Of a DNA stretch of 64,000 nt, positions 11,477 to 22,674 are shown one piece after another. Where the stretch lies: contig JAULBX010014092.1 of NCBI GenBank assembly GCA_032358255.1, positions 1 through 64,000 of the forward strand, written 5' to 3'. How positions within the stretch are numbered: the first letter of the stretch is position 1; each line of letters begins with the position of its first letter. This stretch comes from Heterotrichella gracilis (Eukaryota; Sar; Xanthophyceae; Tribonematales; Xanthonemataceae). Below the pieces are notes generated by a model, which saw only the letters and a list, made by a program, of their open reading frames with translations, ran no database searches and had not been told where the DNA came from. The position numbers and the translations under genes were made by a program.

Positions 11477-12906
11477 TCACGCCTCCCCCGGCAGCAGCGG
11501 CAGCATTGCCCCCACCACCTTGCGCCCCTCCTGGTTCAGGATGTTGAAGGTGGCCACGGCATTGCCCTGCGCAGGGGGTGGTAGGGTTTAGGGTGTAGGG
11601 TTTGTAATAGATTAGAGAGGGTGTTGAAGGTGGCAACCGCATTGCCCTGCAACATGGGGAAGGGTTTGGGATTAGGGTTTACGGTTTACGGTTCAGAATA
11701 TTGAGATGCCACCACATTGCCTGCGCAGGAGGAAGGGGTGTGGTAGGGTTTAGGGTTTAGGACGCATCTCATGACACACAGGGAACAAGCTGCCGGGTTC
11801 TTTCAACCTGCAGCCATGAGCTAGTTTAGGTTACATCACATGATCACATTTATTGCTGGAATGCGTCTAACTTAATACCATTGCCAGCTATACCTGGGAC
11901 CGATGCATTTCTCACCGTGTCCATCACTTCCGAGGTTATCCCCTGGGATCGAAGCCATGCGGTGAGCTTGGGAGGGGCTTGCTGGCTGTACAGGCCGCTG
12001 CCTAACACCAGCAGGTCTGCACACAGGGAGGAACTGTGAGCGTCATGTACTTTCCTTTGTTTACTTTTTCCCCAAACATTGGTATCTTTTTCCACCACTT
12101 AAAGACAACAAGTTCTTGCCTGGACCCGCACAAAAGCGGCCATTAATACTTGATACTATTTGGCTAATTAATTTGTTATTTGGTTAGTACTATTTGCCTG
12201 GCCTCACTGAAAAGAAGATGAAAGAAGCGCCAAACGTGTGCACCTTTGATTGCACCTCGCATTAAACCCTAGGGTTTGCGGTATAAGCCCTACCTGGTGG
12301 TGGCTTCATCAGGGTGATGGCTGCTAGGGTCTCCGGGGTGACCTGGTCTAGGGTTTTCACGTCCCACATCAGCCACAGGTGGCCGTAGCACAGCACCCCC
12401 CCCTGCACCTCAACGTTGTTCACGATGAAGCCATGGCCATCGTACCTGGGCCAAGATACAGCCTTTAGGGTTTTATCTTGGGGTTAAGGGTATTGTAGGA
12501 TTTGTATGATGTTTACGATGAAGCCATGGCCAAAGAAACTGTACATCAAAGCTGACTGCCTATTCCACATGGCGTTACGTTAAGGGTCTGCAGTGCAGCC
12601 TAGGCTGTCTCTTGGTGCCAAGCCCTGGCCCGGGGCTGACAACATCAACCCTAAATATGTTAGGGGCAGGAGATGGCGCATACCCTAAACCCTGAACTCT
12701 ACACCCTGCCAAACCCACCACCCCAAACCCTGGGTGCCACAAGTCAAACACCATACCCTTGATGCTACAAACCAAGCAATGAAGCCTAGATGCTACAAAG
12801 CATACAACAAACCCTAGATCCAAGTTAAACCTTAGCTCCTTCCTCACCCGTCTATCCGCGCCAATCCCTGGTCCTGTTCAATGATGTCAAACTGCTCAGC
12901 AGCTGT
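11477..12906 (-). CDS. NDUFAF3: Complex I assembly factor NDUFAF3-like (5' end open)
   Basis: NDUFAF3 is a mitochondrial protein of the MTH938/DUF498 fold that helps assemble the peripheral arm of respiratory complex I. Four exons join in frame: 12906-12848, 12445-12294, 12016-11916, 11566-11477. They encode about 133 residues. Family blocks are clear: YDGHGFIVNNVEVQGGVLCY, then DLLVLGSGLYSQQAP, then NAVATFNILNQEGRKVVGAM, then a short tail ending LLPGEA. The first listed exon enters in phase 0, so at least one upstream exon with the start codon and targeting sequence is missing; I could not find it with confidence in 12907-14000. The terminal exon has two head copies in the preceding intron. 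Confidence 0.85.
11606..11740 (-). repeat. Two head copies of the last NDUFAF3 exon
   Basis: Segments at 11617-11650 and 11695-11740 repeat the start of the exon at 11566 (parent acceptor plus NAVATFNIL). The first is close to the parent; the second is degraded. Both are spaced by TTTAGGG-type text. Confidence 0.8.
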
Positions 12907-12927
12907 CTGCCTGGTGGGGCCATCGGC

Positions 12928-13055
12928 AACCCCTCGGTAGGGTATGGACTGCCAGCCAGCCGCTGCCACTGACCCTCGGTAGGGTAACGTGCGGTCCTGT
13001 GGAAACCCTCGGTAGGGCCTGGCGCGGCCCTCTGGATACCCTTGGTTAGGTGTGG
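12928..13055. repeat. Four spaced CTCGGTAGGG repeats with palindromic core
   Basis: Four copies of a unit centred on ACCCTCGGTAGGGT occur at roughly 35-45 base spacing (one at 12972-12985). ACCCT and AGGGT are reverse complements, so each can form a small hairpin. The fourth copy is degraded. Confidence 0.7.
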
Positions 13056-13126
13056 CATGGCAGCTACACCTGGTGGGTGAAGTACGTAGTCAGGGAGAGT
13101 GATGACATGATTCGCAGGCCCTGGGA

Positions 13127-14035
13127 CTACTTTTGGTCCAACTCGTGAGTAGCGATGTGGGCGATTGAGGCATAGCAAGGCATGTGGTTTCCGTAGACGA
13201 ATGTGCTGGAGTGGTTGATAACCCAGGTTCCAGTATTGTTGCATATGTCTGCAAGCTGATGACAAGTTCGAGCGCATGACTCAAAAATCGTTGGCGCATG
13301 GGGGTGTGTTATCCATATGCATGCATATGCGGTGTGGGCTGCCTGACAGGGTTCCAGCTCGTGCACGGAGCTTCGATAACAATTGCCACAACCCCATACA
13401 CTCACATATGTGGGTGGTGGTGGGCCGGCTTTTTGGTACCCTGCGCAGGGCAGGTGGTGGTGGTGGCGCCATAGCTGGTGCTGCATGCTGATGAGCTCTG
13501 TATCGACCGTGCTGTGGCGAGCAACCCGCTGGCCAAGGACGACTCTAGATGCTGCGGTGCATTTTGAGCTGAAGGCAAGGTCGTGAGGAAGCCGGCGCGA
13601 CGGCAGGCTTCCCTTGCAGTGCGCGCAAGCATATGTGTGTGGGTGGAGGACTCCCCAGAAGGTCAAACCACAAGTGGGCACAATGGGGTGTTTACACGCT
13701 GGCAGTGATAACACGCAATGATATATCCGAGTATCTTCCAAGTTGGGGTATGCAGCTAGACGTTGTGCACCTTGCTCAGCATGTTGCTGTGTTATAGCAA
13801 ACACAATGCATGCACATGCACAGCTTCGCTGGCACTCGAGTGGGCATTGTAAAGTGAGTTGCACAAACCACCCACCAAGAAAACAGGTTTGCAGTCCTGC
13901 ACTCACGTATATATTGCAGCAGTACACAGTCACCTTCAACTCGCATTTTATCGCTGATAAAGTCCTAGGGCATGTTGCAGTTGTACCCCAACCACACGTG
14001 CATGCAAAAGCAGATGCATGCAAACCTGGCCACAC
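13127..14035 (-). CDS. Long open frame of doubtful status (302 codons)
   Basis: A 302-codon minus-strand frame without recognised domains. The conceptual product is rich in Cys and His and has no regular motif. It overlaps no other gene. The region 12907-14508 otherwise shows nothing I can name, apart from the probable unseen first exons of NDUFAF3 (minus) and SecY2 (plus). Composition looks non-coding, so I give it low weight. Confidence 0.12.
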   Translation of the reverse strand: MWPGLHASAFACTCGWGTTATCPRTLSAIKCELKVTVYCCNIYVSAGLQTCFLGGWFVQLTLQCPLECQRSCACACIVFAITQQHAEQGAQRLAAYPNLEDTRIYHCVLSLPACKHPIVPTCGLTFWGVLHPHTYACAHCKGSLPSRRLPHDLAFSSKCTAASRVVLGQRVARHSTVDTELISMQHQLWRHHHHLPCAGYQKAGPPPPTYVSVWGCGNCYRSSVHELEPCQAAHTAYACIWITHPHAPTIFESCARTCHQLADICNNTGTWVINHSSTFVYGNHMPCYASIAHIATHELDQK

Positions 14036-14508
14036 TAGTGTAGAAACACAGGGCGTGCCCTCAGATGCGCGTTCCTGCGCTGTAAAATCGTATCCACATC
14101 AACCAAGTGCAATGTGGTGACACAGGCGTGTTCGTAGGGCAGACTAAGCCCATTCGAGGCGGCTAGGTGGGCAGCCACCGATGGGGACGAGGTGGGGAGT
14201 GGCCCAGGCGCCACCCAGCGCACAACTACAGCGTATGAGTGCCGGTAGGTTGTTTTATTTTGCTCAACTTACTTGGAGGCGTTCCCAGGACTAAGTGGGT
14301 GCGGGTTGGAGGATTCTGCGTATGGCTTTTTGGCCAGCAATGGACACACCCACCTAGCCTACCTCTATCCTGCAAAACCTCTATCCTGCAAAACTACCCT
14401 CCCAAACCTGAACGGACCCAGATGCAGTGCTTTCCTCAAAAAGTACTTTTGGTGCATGTACATATTATGGCACTATACCTCCTCAACCCTCCCCCACTTC
14501 CCCTGTGC

Positions 14509-17500
14509 AGCAACCCTATCACCCCTGGCCGCCTTCCGCCCACACACCCGCCACCCCACCACCACCATCACCCGGACCCCACCCCTGCCCCGCCACCCCG
14601 CCCGCCACCACAATCGAACCCCCACCCCCCGCACCACCACCACTCGCTGCTATACCCCAGCCCCGGGGTCCAAGCGCCTCGAGTATTCTCTCCACCAGGC
14701 CCCCCGGCGATCCGCACTCTACACATGGTTTTTGTACAATGCCCCCCTGCTGGTCAACAAGGAGGTTGTGCGGAGGATCTTGTGCACCCTAGGGTTGCTG
14801 GCGGTGGCGCGGCTAGGGTATTTCATTACCCTACCGGACGTGTACACGCAGCTGCTGCCGGAGGAAGGGGGGAGAAGTAGGTTTTGATGGGAGGGGGAGG
14901 GGCGGTGGCGGGCTGCTTGATATCTGTTGCTAGTTTGATTTAATAGCCTGCCTGTTTTCGGACACATACATCCAGTATCAGCAGTATTCTCTTGCATGCA
15001 AATATGATTGGGACCTGCTCTGTATGCATGTTGCCTCGGCCCCACACCACCAACCTCTGCGGTAACGCTGGGCATGTACTAAATCAACCACTGCCCCGCA
15101 CTTTCTACCCGCAGGCATCATCTCCCTTATCTTCAAGGAGTGGACCGAGGCCCCCGCCAGCATGTTTACAACTAATCACATTTAATGATAGTTAAGGGCG
15201 GGGATCCATACAACAGACACCCACCTGACCCTCCCTCCCCGTTTCTCCCCACAGGCATCATCTCCCTCATCTTCAAGGAGTGGACCGATGCCCCCGCCAG
15301 CATGTTCATGCTGTCCATCTCCCCATACATTGACGCATCGCTCATGCTCACTGCCTTCATGGCAATACCGGTGGACAATGAGTTCAGGAAGCACCTGCTG
15401 GTGAGTGGGGGTGGTGGGGACTAGGTGGATAAGCTGGGGATTGCTATCAATTACTTCTGGCACCAAGGGGACTAGGTTGATTGCCTGGGGATTGCTGTCC
15501 CCATTTGTGGCACTTGCATGTTTCCACATTTACATGTAAGTGCATGTTCTTAGAATGTGGGTATGGCTGGCTCATGCTCACAGCCTTTATGGCCATTCCA
15601 GTGGACAACGAGTTCAGGAAGTTTTTGCTGTTGAGCTTGGTGTTTGGGACTGTCTTTTGGGCCGATCACTCAGGGATTGCTACCAGGTCCATTCTGCATT
15701 TTGCGTCTCATTCTCACACATGCATCTGGACCTCCTGATGTGGGAAATCTTGCTACTTGCCAAGCCCTTTTGTCGCACATACCTACCCTCATCAAAATCC
15801 TAGTCAGTCCCTACCCTCCTGAATTCCTGCTCGGCCTCAAAAATCTTGCCTAACCCTTCCGCAGGATCTACGGGAGCAGGGGCGCCAGGGCATGGGTCGC
15901 ATCCAGGGCTACCTAGCCAGCATGGGGCTATTCTCAGCAACGTGTCGGGTAAGTGCAGGGTGGGGGTGAGTGGGTGGTGATGGTGGTCGTGTTGGTGGGT
16001 GATTAGAGGTTGTGACGGGTGGATGACTAGGTGTGGCTAGATGTTGCTGGGGCAATTCTGGGGATGGGGCCCTTTTGGCAGAGTGCCGGGTAGGTGGGAG
16101 TTGCTGGGATAGGAATCAGAACATGTGGTTTGCAAGGGCTCATTACATTATCCCCACTGCAATATATCTCACTGCAACACTAGCGTAAAATGTGCAAGAT
16201 TGGCCACTACTAGAACCCACCTGGCTCACATGTCAGTGCAAAATTCACCACCCCTTTCGACACCCACATAAACTCTACCAATACCCTACTTAAAACCCTT
16301 CCCGCAGGCCATCAGCGAGGCCTTCCGCCTGCGCCCCTACTCCATCAGCCCCAAGGGTTTCATTTTCAGTACCGCTGTCACCTTGATAGCTGGCTACACC
16401 ATCCAGAAACGTGTTGCTGATCTGGTGGAGGAGTCGGGGATTGGGGATGGGACCACGCTGCTGATCGTGGTGGGGATTGTGGCAGGTGGGTTGCGGGGAT
16501 GGGAAGTTCTAGAGTGGAGTGAAAGAAGATGGGATTGCCTGGGGAATGTGAACATGGGAACTGTTTGGGGGGTGTTGGATACGCGCGTGATTTGAATACG
16601 CGCGCATGAAGTGTGGGATGTGCAGCATTGTCTTTGCCACTTTTGTGTGGCGGTATTGTATAGGAAACCGATAATCACTATATGTAGGATGATCGCCGAT
16701 CATTGATTGGGCAATCAAAGCAGGACGCGCGCCTATGCGGTCCCATTCACCCAGCAATAACACACCTGAACTCAACTAAGCATACAAGACAGCCTACAAA
16801 CATAAACCCAACTGGCCTGCAATAGCCCAGGAAACAGGCTACAGCAACAAATGCACAACATATCATGTATGGATAGCATAAAAACCCTCCACCCCCGCTC
16901 CATCCCCAGGCCTCAGCAACACCGCGGAGCGCCTGGCCGCCCTGGCCTTCTCGGGTATGATCCCCCCCTGGCAGCTGGCAGCGGCTGTGGCATCGCTGCT
17001 TGGCATCGTGCTCACTGCAGTGGCCATCAACACAGTGCAGCTGCGCCTGCCAATCACGCACTACAAGACGCGGCGCTCAACGGTGGGGCGCTATTTAACC
17101 CTTTCGCTCCGAAAATGCAGATCTGCACGCTCTGGTAGAAACACAGCATAACAAACACCCTTAGAGCCTTGAGCAGCCACAGCGCCTGGCAATGATGGTT
17201 GGGGTATATGTGAATGATCTGGACCATTGAGCGCCATTTACATCGCCCTGTGAGTTGTTGTGAAGTTGGGCGCTGCAGGGTTGCTTGCCAGGGTTGATTA
17301 TTTTCATGCATTCAGCAGTACAGCCGGATGAGCAATCAGCCTACTGGGTGAAGTAGGAATTCACACTCATCGTGTTTGTTCCCTCAGGTCCCTCGGCGCG
17401 CCTCCAGCGTGAAAAACCCTAGGGTGACCCAGGCCGACCTCACGGACTCCTTCTCCTACATGCCCATGAAGATCAATGCATCAAGACTCTACATACATGT

Positions 17501-19322
17501 TATGCAAATATGGAAAACCATCCACAGCAATACAAATTCGCACAATTTGTTGCCCTCTCCCAGGTCCCTCGCCGCGCCTCCAGCGTGAAAAACCCTAGGG
17601 TAACCCAGGCGGACCTCGTGGACTCCTTCTCCTACCTGCCCATGAAGATCAACGCATCGGGGCTGTCATCGGTGCTCATCGCCCAGTTTGTGATCAGCTC
17701 GTCGCTCAACATGGCATCCATGGCCATGCCCAAGGGTTCTGCAGGGTTTTTGTTTGCCTGGCAGCAGCACAGCCCCTGGTACCTGCCGGTGTATGGCGCG
17801 GTGGTGTTCCTGTTTGAGTATTTTACGCTCAACCTCAACACGCCCAAGCAGCTGAGCGAGTACCTCAACAAGGTGTGTGCCATCCCAATCACACATCAAA
17901 GCCACGTTCCATGGCAGCCTTTCAAAGCGGCGAATGTTTTACATCGCCACATCGTTGTAGGCTGCTGGCAGGGGAAAAGGGCGTGGGACAGACAAATGTG
18001 GTGAAGAGGTTGAAGCTCTGTGTGTACAGCCCCATACAATTCACCCCCCACCCCCCACCCGTAGATGGAGGGCGGCATCAAGGGGGTGGTCTCAGGCGCA
18101 GCAACCGAGCGCCACCTCACCCGCCTCCCATCGCCATCACTTTAACCTCCCAGAACCTACACCCACTTACCCACTACACAATGGTACACAAACCACACAC
18201 ACCCCAGCACAAAGACCCTACCCAATTGCTGCGCTTCTCTTGATACCCAACCCTAAAACCTAAACCCTAAACAGCATCAAGGGCACACCCCACTTCAGCA
18301 TTTCTCATAATCCCCACCCACCAATTCGCAGATGGAGGGCGGCATCAAGGGGGTGGTCCCAGGCGCAGCCACGGAGCGCCACCTCACCCGCCTGTCCTCC
18401 CAGCTGCGCGTGTGGGGCGGCATGTTCATGTCGCTGCTTGCCCTGGCAGCCGTGCAGTTTGACCGCACCTGCATCGCTGCCTTTGGCACCAGCCTGGGCA
18501 GCCTCAGCATGCTCATGGTCATCAGCCTGGTCACCACCGCCTCCAGACAGGTAAGAGAAGCACGGAGAAACCCTGTGGTAGGGTTTGTTAGGTGCTCTGA
18601 TGTAGGGGAGGCCCTGTGTGTCCGCCAAATGGCGAAGCATGGGTGAGTTGTACTGTACCTGCATCGCGGCCTTTGGCACCCGCCTGGGCAGCCTTAGCAT
18701 GCCCATGGTCATCAGCCTGGTAACTACGGCTTCCAGACAGGTGGGTGCGGTGTGCAGCCCTGGATGTGCATGTACCCTGCCGGCGGGGTTCCTGTGGGTG
18801 CACAGCTATGGGTATTCTGTGCAGCACAACCCTGAAGGTGCACAGACCAGAAGCCTCAGCACAACCCTACAGCTCTAGTTTTTTCTTGTGGTGCACACCC
18901 TCAGCATCCCTATGTGGTCCTTCAGCCTTGGTGACAACAGCTTTCGAGGCAGGTGATGGGACTAGCTAATATTCCCTATAGGGACAACTTCTGACTACTA
19001 CCAACAAGGGGTTTATAGAAGGTCTCTCTTTCTATACACCCCTTGCTACCAATGATCACTATTCAGTCTGGTCCATTATAGTCCCAGGGATTTAATAGCA
19101 AATGCTCTTTGGCTGCAGGTCAGCTCCCTGCTCCAAGCGCAGCGCCTGGACCGGATCATGCAACGCAACATGGATGCGATGCATTCCACGTTTGCCGCTG
19201 AGATGACACCTGGCGCCAGCCTGCCAGGGGGGAACAGCTGGCTGGGGGTGGAGCTGGATGGGGCTGTGGGGGCTGGGGGAGGGAAAGGGGGGGCTGGTGG
19301 GCCGGTGGGGGCAAGCAGTTGA
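14509..19322 (+). CDS. SCY2: Plastid SecY2-type protein translocase (5' end open)
   Basis: SecY is the channel of the Sec translocase; SCY2 is the plant and algal plastid paralogue linked to the inner envelope. Exons: about 14509-14876, 15255-15400, 15865-15948, 16308-16485, 16910-17082, 17564-17872, 18332-18550, 19119-19322; from the second on all junctions keep frame, giving about 560 residues. SecY marks include MLSISPYIDASLMLTAFMAI, then GIGDGTTLLIVVGIVAG, and the LPMKINASGLSSVLIAQFV helix. The segment YLNKMEGGIKGVVPGAATE followed by RVWGG fits SCY2 (YLNKMG...PG...T...WGG) better than SCY1. Introns argue against bacterial contamination. The C-terminus is a glycine-rich tail. The start and transit peptide lie upstream and were not resolved. 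Introns carry five exon-edge copies. Confidence 0.88.
15108..15168 (+). repeat. Head copy of the second SecY2 exon
   Basis: GGCATCATCTCCCTTATCTT and the following bases to CCCGCCAGCATGTTTA repeat the exon at 15255 with its CCGCAG-type acceptor. The copy stops before the middle of the exon and has no donor. Confidence 0.9.
15570..15645 (+). repeat. Tail copy of the second SecY2 exon
   Basis: The frame LMLTAFMAIPVDNEFRK is repeated exactly at the protein level in the following intron. The donor position reads TTGAGC instead of GTGAGT, so the splice site is lost. Confidence 0.9.
17389..17475 (+). repeat. Head copy of the sixth SecY2 exon with acceptor
   Basis: This copy starts with a good acceptor (CCCTCAG) and repeats PRRASSVKNPRVTQADL and following residues to MKINAS. 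It lacks a donor in frame, so normal splicing should skip it in favour of the parent at 17564. Confidence 0.9.
18060..18126 (+). repeat. Head copy of the seventh SecY2 exon
   Basis: Copies 18327-18390 (MEGGIKGVVPGAATERHLTR at protein level, one change) with an acceptor CGTAG. It then runs into a non-coding CCCTAAACC-rich stretch. Confidence 0.9.
18640..18746 (+). repeat. Tail copy of the seventh SecY2 exon with donor
   Basis: About 90 bases repeat the exon end (TCIAAFGT, LGSLSM, VISLVTTASRQ) and keep a good donor, CAG then GTGGGT. A perfect AAACCCT-loop-AGGGTTT foldback lies between parent and copy (18568-18586). Confidence 0.9.
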
Positions 19323-20071
19323 TTGGAAAATGGAGGGGTTGGGCAGGGAGAATGGGAGTGCCCTAATGGTATCGGGTTCCCAGAAGTGTTAAGTGGATGT
19401 GGTTCTTTCTTGGCTGCTTGAGAGGGTGAACTCATTGTGATGCCATTGGCGCGCAACCAAATTGGGCTAGCTAAAGCCTGTAGTTACTACTGTTTAGGAC
19501 TTTTCCAAAGGGCTCACCAGGGCAGTACTGTAGTATATGGGCGTCGTCGGCTTGGATTGGAATGCAATCAAGTTGAAAGGGAATGCATTTTTCTGTACGT
19601 GTACAAGATCTATATCAGTCTTCTGCATATCAGCACCTTTTAAGGTCCGCTCAATTCACCCCGCATCCCGAATACCAGTGGTGAATTGCCAAATGGGCTG
19701 AGCACCTGTAATTATGCAACGAAGGAAGCGCTTTGACTTCCAAGCTCAAGACCTAGTCGTATTTTTGGCAGTACCTAACCTTGTTTTAGGTGATACCATA
19801 GTATGCTCAGCGCCCATCAAACGTGCAGTTCAGGCAAAAGAGCTTTCCAGTACCACCGGTAATAAATAGTTCCCACTCCCCCTGCCGCATCATCATCACC
19901 CCAGCACAAACCCCCACTCCCCCTGGAGCCCTGCATCTCTCCCCTTTTGGCGTTTGTTTCCTTCTCTTCGTCTACTCCCCCTCCTCCTCCACCTCTTCCC
20001 TCCCCAGCACAATCCCACTCCCCCTGAAGCCCTGCATCATTCCCCTTGCGCATTTGTTTCCTTCTCTTTTT
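19323..20071. other. Convergent gap, SecY2 and THYN1 3' ends
   Basis: About 750 bases between converging genes. The part from 19905 is a tandem repeat derived from the THYN1 terminal exon (listed separately). I see no gene in 19323-19900. Confidence 0.7.
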
Positions 20072-20130
20072 CTACTCCCCCTCCACCTGCTCCTCCACCT
20101 TTTCCCTCCCCAGCACAAAGTCCCACTCCC
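19905..20130 (-). repeat. Tandem repeat of the THYN1 terminal exon end
   Basis: A unit of roughly 82-84 bases occurs about two and a half times (starting near 19905, 19990 and 20075). The last unit is the true coding end of THYN1; the others lie in its 3' region. Shared landmarks are CAGCACAA..CCCACTCCCCCT and GTTTCCTTCTCTT..CTACTCCCCCTCC. Confidence 0.85.
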
Positions 20131-22674
20131 CCTTGGTCACCGTCTGCACCGACAGCCTGCCACGTGTCAGCAGCAGCATGCCTGCAAGCGCACCCTCCTT
20201 AAAACCCTGAAGCTCCTTGAGGCTTACCACCCGACGCAGCTTGCGCACCTGCGGGAATGGTAGGGTATTTCTAAGGGAGTCTAGGGTGTTAAAAGGGAGT
20301 CTAGGGTGCTTCAAGAGGAGTCTAGGGTAACCGCCCGACGCAGCTTGCGCACCTGCGGCGCCGGAAGGGTATTTCAAGACACTCTAGGGTATTTCAAGGG
20401 AGTCTAGGGTGTGTCAAAATCTCTAGCATGCACACCTGACGCACGGTACCACATTTGAAGTTTGGGAACGGGTTACTGGTATGAAGTAGAGGGGGGTGCC
20501 TTGTTCTAAGCTCATTCTCTGGGCTGTGTGAGTATTCCGATTTAGTATTTCGATTTTTTATGACATGCTTGTCCTGCCACTCGAAAAGCACGAGAAGCAA
20601 TCAACACCGCCCAGTCAAAACATGGACTTCTGTAATACATACGGATGCCCGGTCCATCTGCATGCACTCACCAGCTTGATGTCCACCATGAACCACCTAG
20701 GGTTTTCCGGGGTGGCCTTAGGGTCGTAGTACTTGCTGTCGGGGTCTTGGGCGGTGTGGTCGGGGTAGGCCTGGCGCACCACCTGCACAGCAGCCATTGA
20801 TGTTATTATTACATCCATTAAAAACATTATGATTGTCATTTTTACCTGCACAGCAGCCATTTGTTGCATTCAAAGCCCTGATATTCATTCCCATTAAAGT
20901 GCACAGCAGCAATGCCGCAATTGCAGTGGTTAATGGCATGCCAAGTCTTTGCTTGGCAGTACGGGAGTGTACTTTTGCCAAGCGCATTCACCGCATGATA
21001 TCCCTTGTCAGCCCCCAACAGATCTCAGGTGGCGCATTTCAGCCACCTGCAACCTCTCACACACATAGCCCTGCGCACCCGGTGCAAAGTTTGCAATGGC
21101 CCACTGTACACTATTTCACACCCACATGGATGTTCTTCCCGCACGCATATGCCCCCCACATGGCCCCGCACCTCAGCGATGCCCACTATCCCCGGCTGCT
21201 TGCAGTTTGAGTGGTAGAAGAATGCGTGGTCCCCCACACGCATGGACTGCATGATGTTGCGCGCCTGGAAGTTGCGCACACCTGCAGCAAAATACTTGTA
21301 GTAATAATAATGCCAATAATAATAAGAGTGATAATACATCTTGTGAATCTTGTAAAATAGTAAGAATGATAGTAATAATGATAATAATGATAATGATAAT
21401 AATGGAAGTTGCGCACGCCTGCAGGAGGTGTGTGGGCATGGGTGTTCTCGGTGCCGCTCAGTCAATCAGCCACTGGCTGAGCCAGCCATAGGCATAAGCA
21501 ATTGAACATTGCTTGCTGAATAGAAATTTCAGAGGTTGGTGTTCTTGCCCCTCACCTACAGTTGGTCCACAATGAACACAAAAAAATGGAAACGAAAATT
21601 GAAACTCTACCATCCCAGGGCTCGGTGCTGTTCTCCCTCTCCCCCAGCTGGTCCACAGAAAACACGTCTGGCTCACTCTTCATCAGGAAGAAACGCTTCT
21701 CGCCCTGCAATAATTTCCTACTAAATAATACTTTTGGGACGATGAGGTTGTGTGCTGCCATTGCTGCCATTGCCATCACTGTCATGCTCTTGCGTTCATC
21801 CGTGCACGATTGAGGGTAAAGGTTTGGGGTTTAGGGTTTAGTAGTACAAAGGGAACACAGGAAACACGTCAGGCTCACTCCTCATCAGGAAGAAACGCTT
21901 CTCGCCTTGCAAAGTATTTATCTAGGGTTTAGGGTTTAGGGTTTAGGGGCACAACGAGGCGGTGACAGCAGCGGTGCACTGCACCCAATGTCCTCATCAT
22001 TGGTCTGATCACCATCACTAAGGTTTACTAGGGTATCATCTGCATCCACAGTCCATGCCTTTGCGTCACCCGCTTCTAGCAGCACAGTTTCAAAAAGATG
22101 CACATGCTCTGAAGCCAGACGCGCACCTTTCCATCGTTTTCTTGGCTGGCGGTGACGAGGGTGGGATCAATGGTGGTGGTGGTGGGTGTGGTGGCTGGTC
22201 GTCGCTTGCGGGACGTAGCAGGTTTGACCTGTGGAGCCTCTTCAGGGGTTTCCTCTGGCCCTACAGCCTCCTTCCTAGTCCTTGCCGCTCGTGGTTGGGC
22301 ACCATTGGTGGCTGCTGCTTTGCGCTGCAAGCGAGGAAGGGTTGGCAAGTCTACACCGCGCGCTGTGATCCATTGAAGGTACTATTGTCTGAGCCAGTGC
22401 AAGATGCAAAGGTGCAAGGGGCAAGGGGCAGGTTTCACTGGTTAAGCTAGTGTTTAGCCCGCAAGGCTTGCCAGTGCGTACCTGGCCAAGGCAGCGCAGT
22501 TGGGGAAGAGTTGGCATGCCTACACCATGTGCTTTGATACGGATTTTAGGGTTCCTACCTCTGAGACAGTGCAGGATACAAAGGTGCAAAGGTGCAGATG
22601 TCAGAGCATCTCACTGGTTCACTACTGTTTAGACACAAGGCATGACAAGGCGCTAGGACACCCACCTTGGCCAT
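20072..22674 (-). CDS. THYN1: THYN1-like EVE-domain protein
   Basis: THYN1 proteins carry an EVE (PUA-like) domain thought to bind modified nucleobases. Six exons join in frame to 232 residues: 22674-22666, 22324-22127, 21704-21611, 21281-21172, 20782-20672, 20248-20072. The first coding exon is only ATGGCCAAG (MAK), followed by a basic, disordered N-terminus (RKAAATNG). The EVE domain starts at FFLMKSEPDVFSVDQL and runs through VRNFQARNIMQSMRVGDHAF, FYHSNCKQPGIVGIAEV, DPDSKYYDPKATPENPRWFM and LVRKLRRVVSLKEL-type text to GRLSVQTVTKGEWDFVL. The conserved aromatic and SEPD residues are present. Length fits the family (about 220-230). The 9-base exon is supported by the shared frame and the GTGGGT donor. 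Confidence 0.93.
20225..20425 (-). repeat. Head copy of last THYN1 exon and 17-base tandem repeats
   Basis: CCGACGCAGCTTGCGCACCT (exon head plus acceptor) occurs at 20231-20250 and again near 20336-20355. Around and between them a short unit, GGAGTCTAGGGT plus a T/A-rich spacer, is repeated about six times. Confidence 0.85.
21857..21948 (-). repeat. Copy of the KSEPDVFS exon, then telomere repeats
   Basis: 21857-21910 repeats the head of the exon at 21658-21704 (EKRFFLM then SEPDVF) with its acceptor. It is followed by four perfect TTTAGGG units at 21921-21948. Confidence 0.9.
22330..22660 (-). repeat. Tandem copy of the first THYN1 intron and exon edge
   Basis: The block around 22330-22480 (GTTGGCAAGTCTACACC, GCAAAGGTGCAA, TTTCACTGGTT) recurs about 165 bases on at 22500-22640 (GTTGGCATGCCTACACC, ACAAAGGTGCAA, TCTCACTGGTT). 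A copy of the MAK exon with ATG changed to TTG lies near 22482. Confidence 0.75.

Noticed and set aside
14509-19322. Bacterial contamination because of SecY
   Set aside because: Eight exons with GT-AG introns and the SCY2-type C-terminal block show a nuclear plastid gene.
21921-21948. A true telomere
   Set aside because: Only four units, within an intron and flanked by genes on both sides; interstitial repeat.
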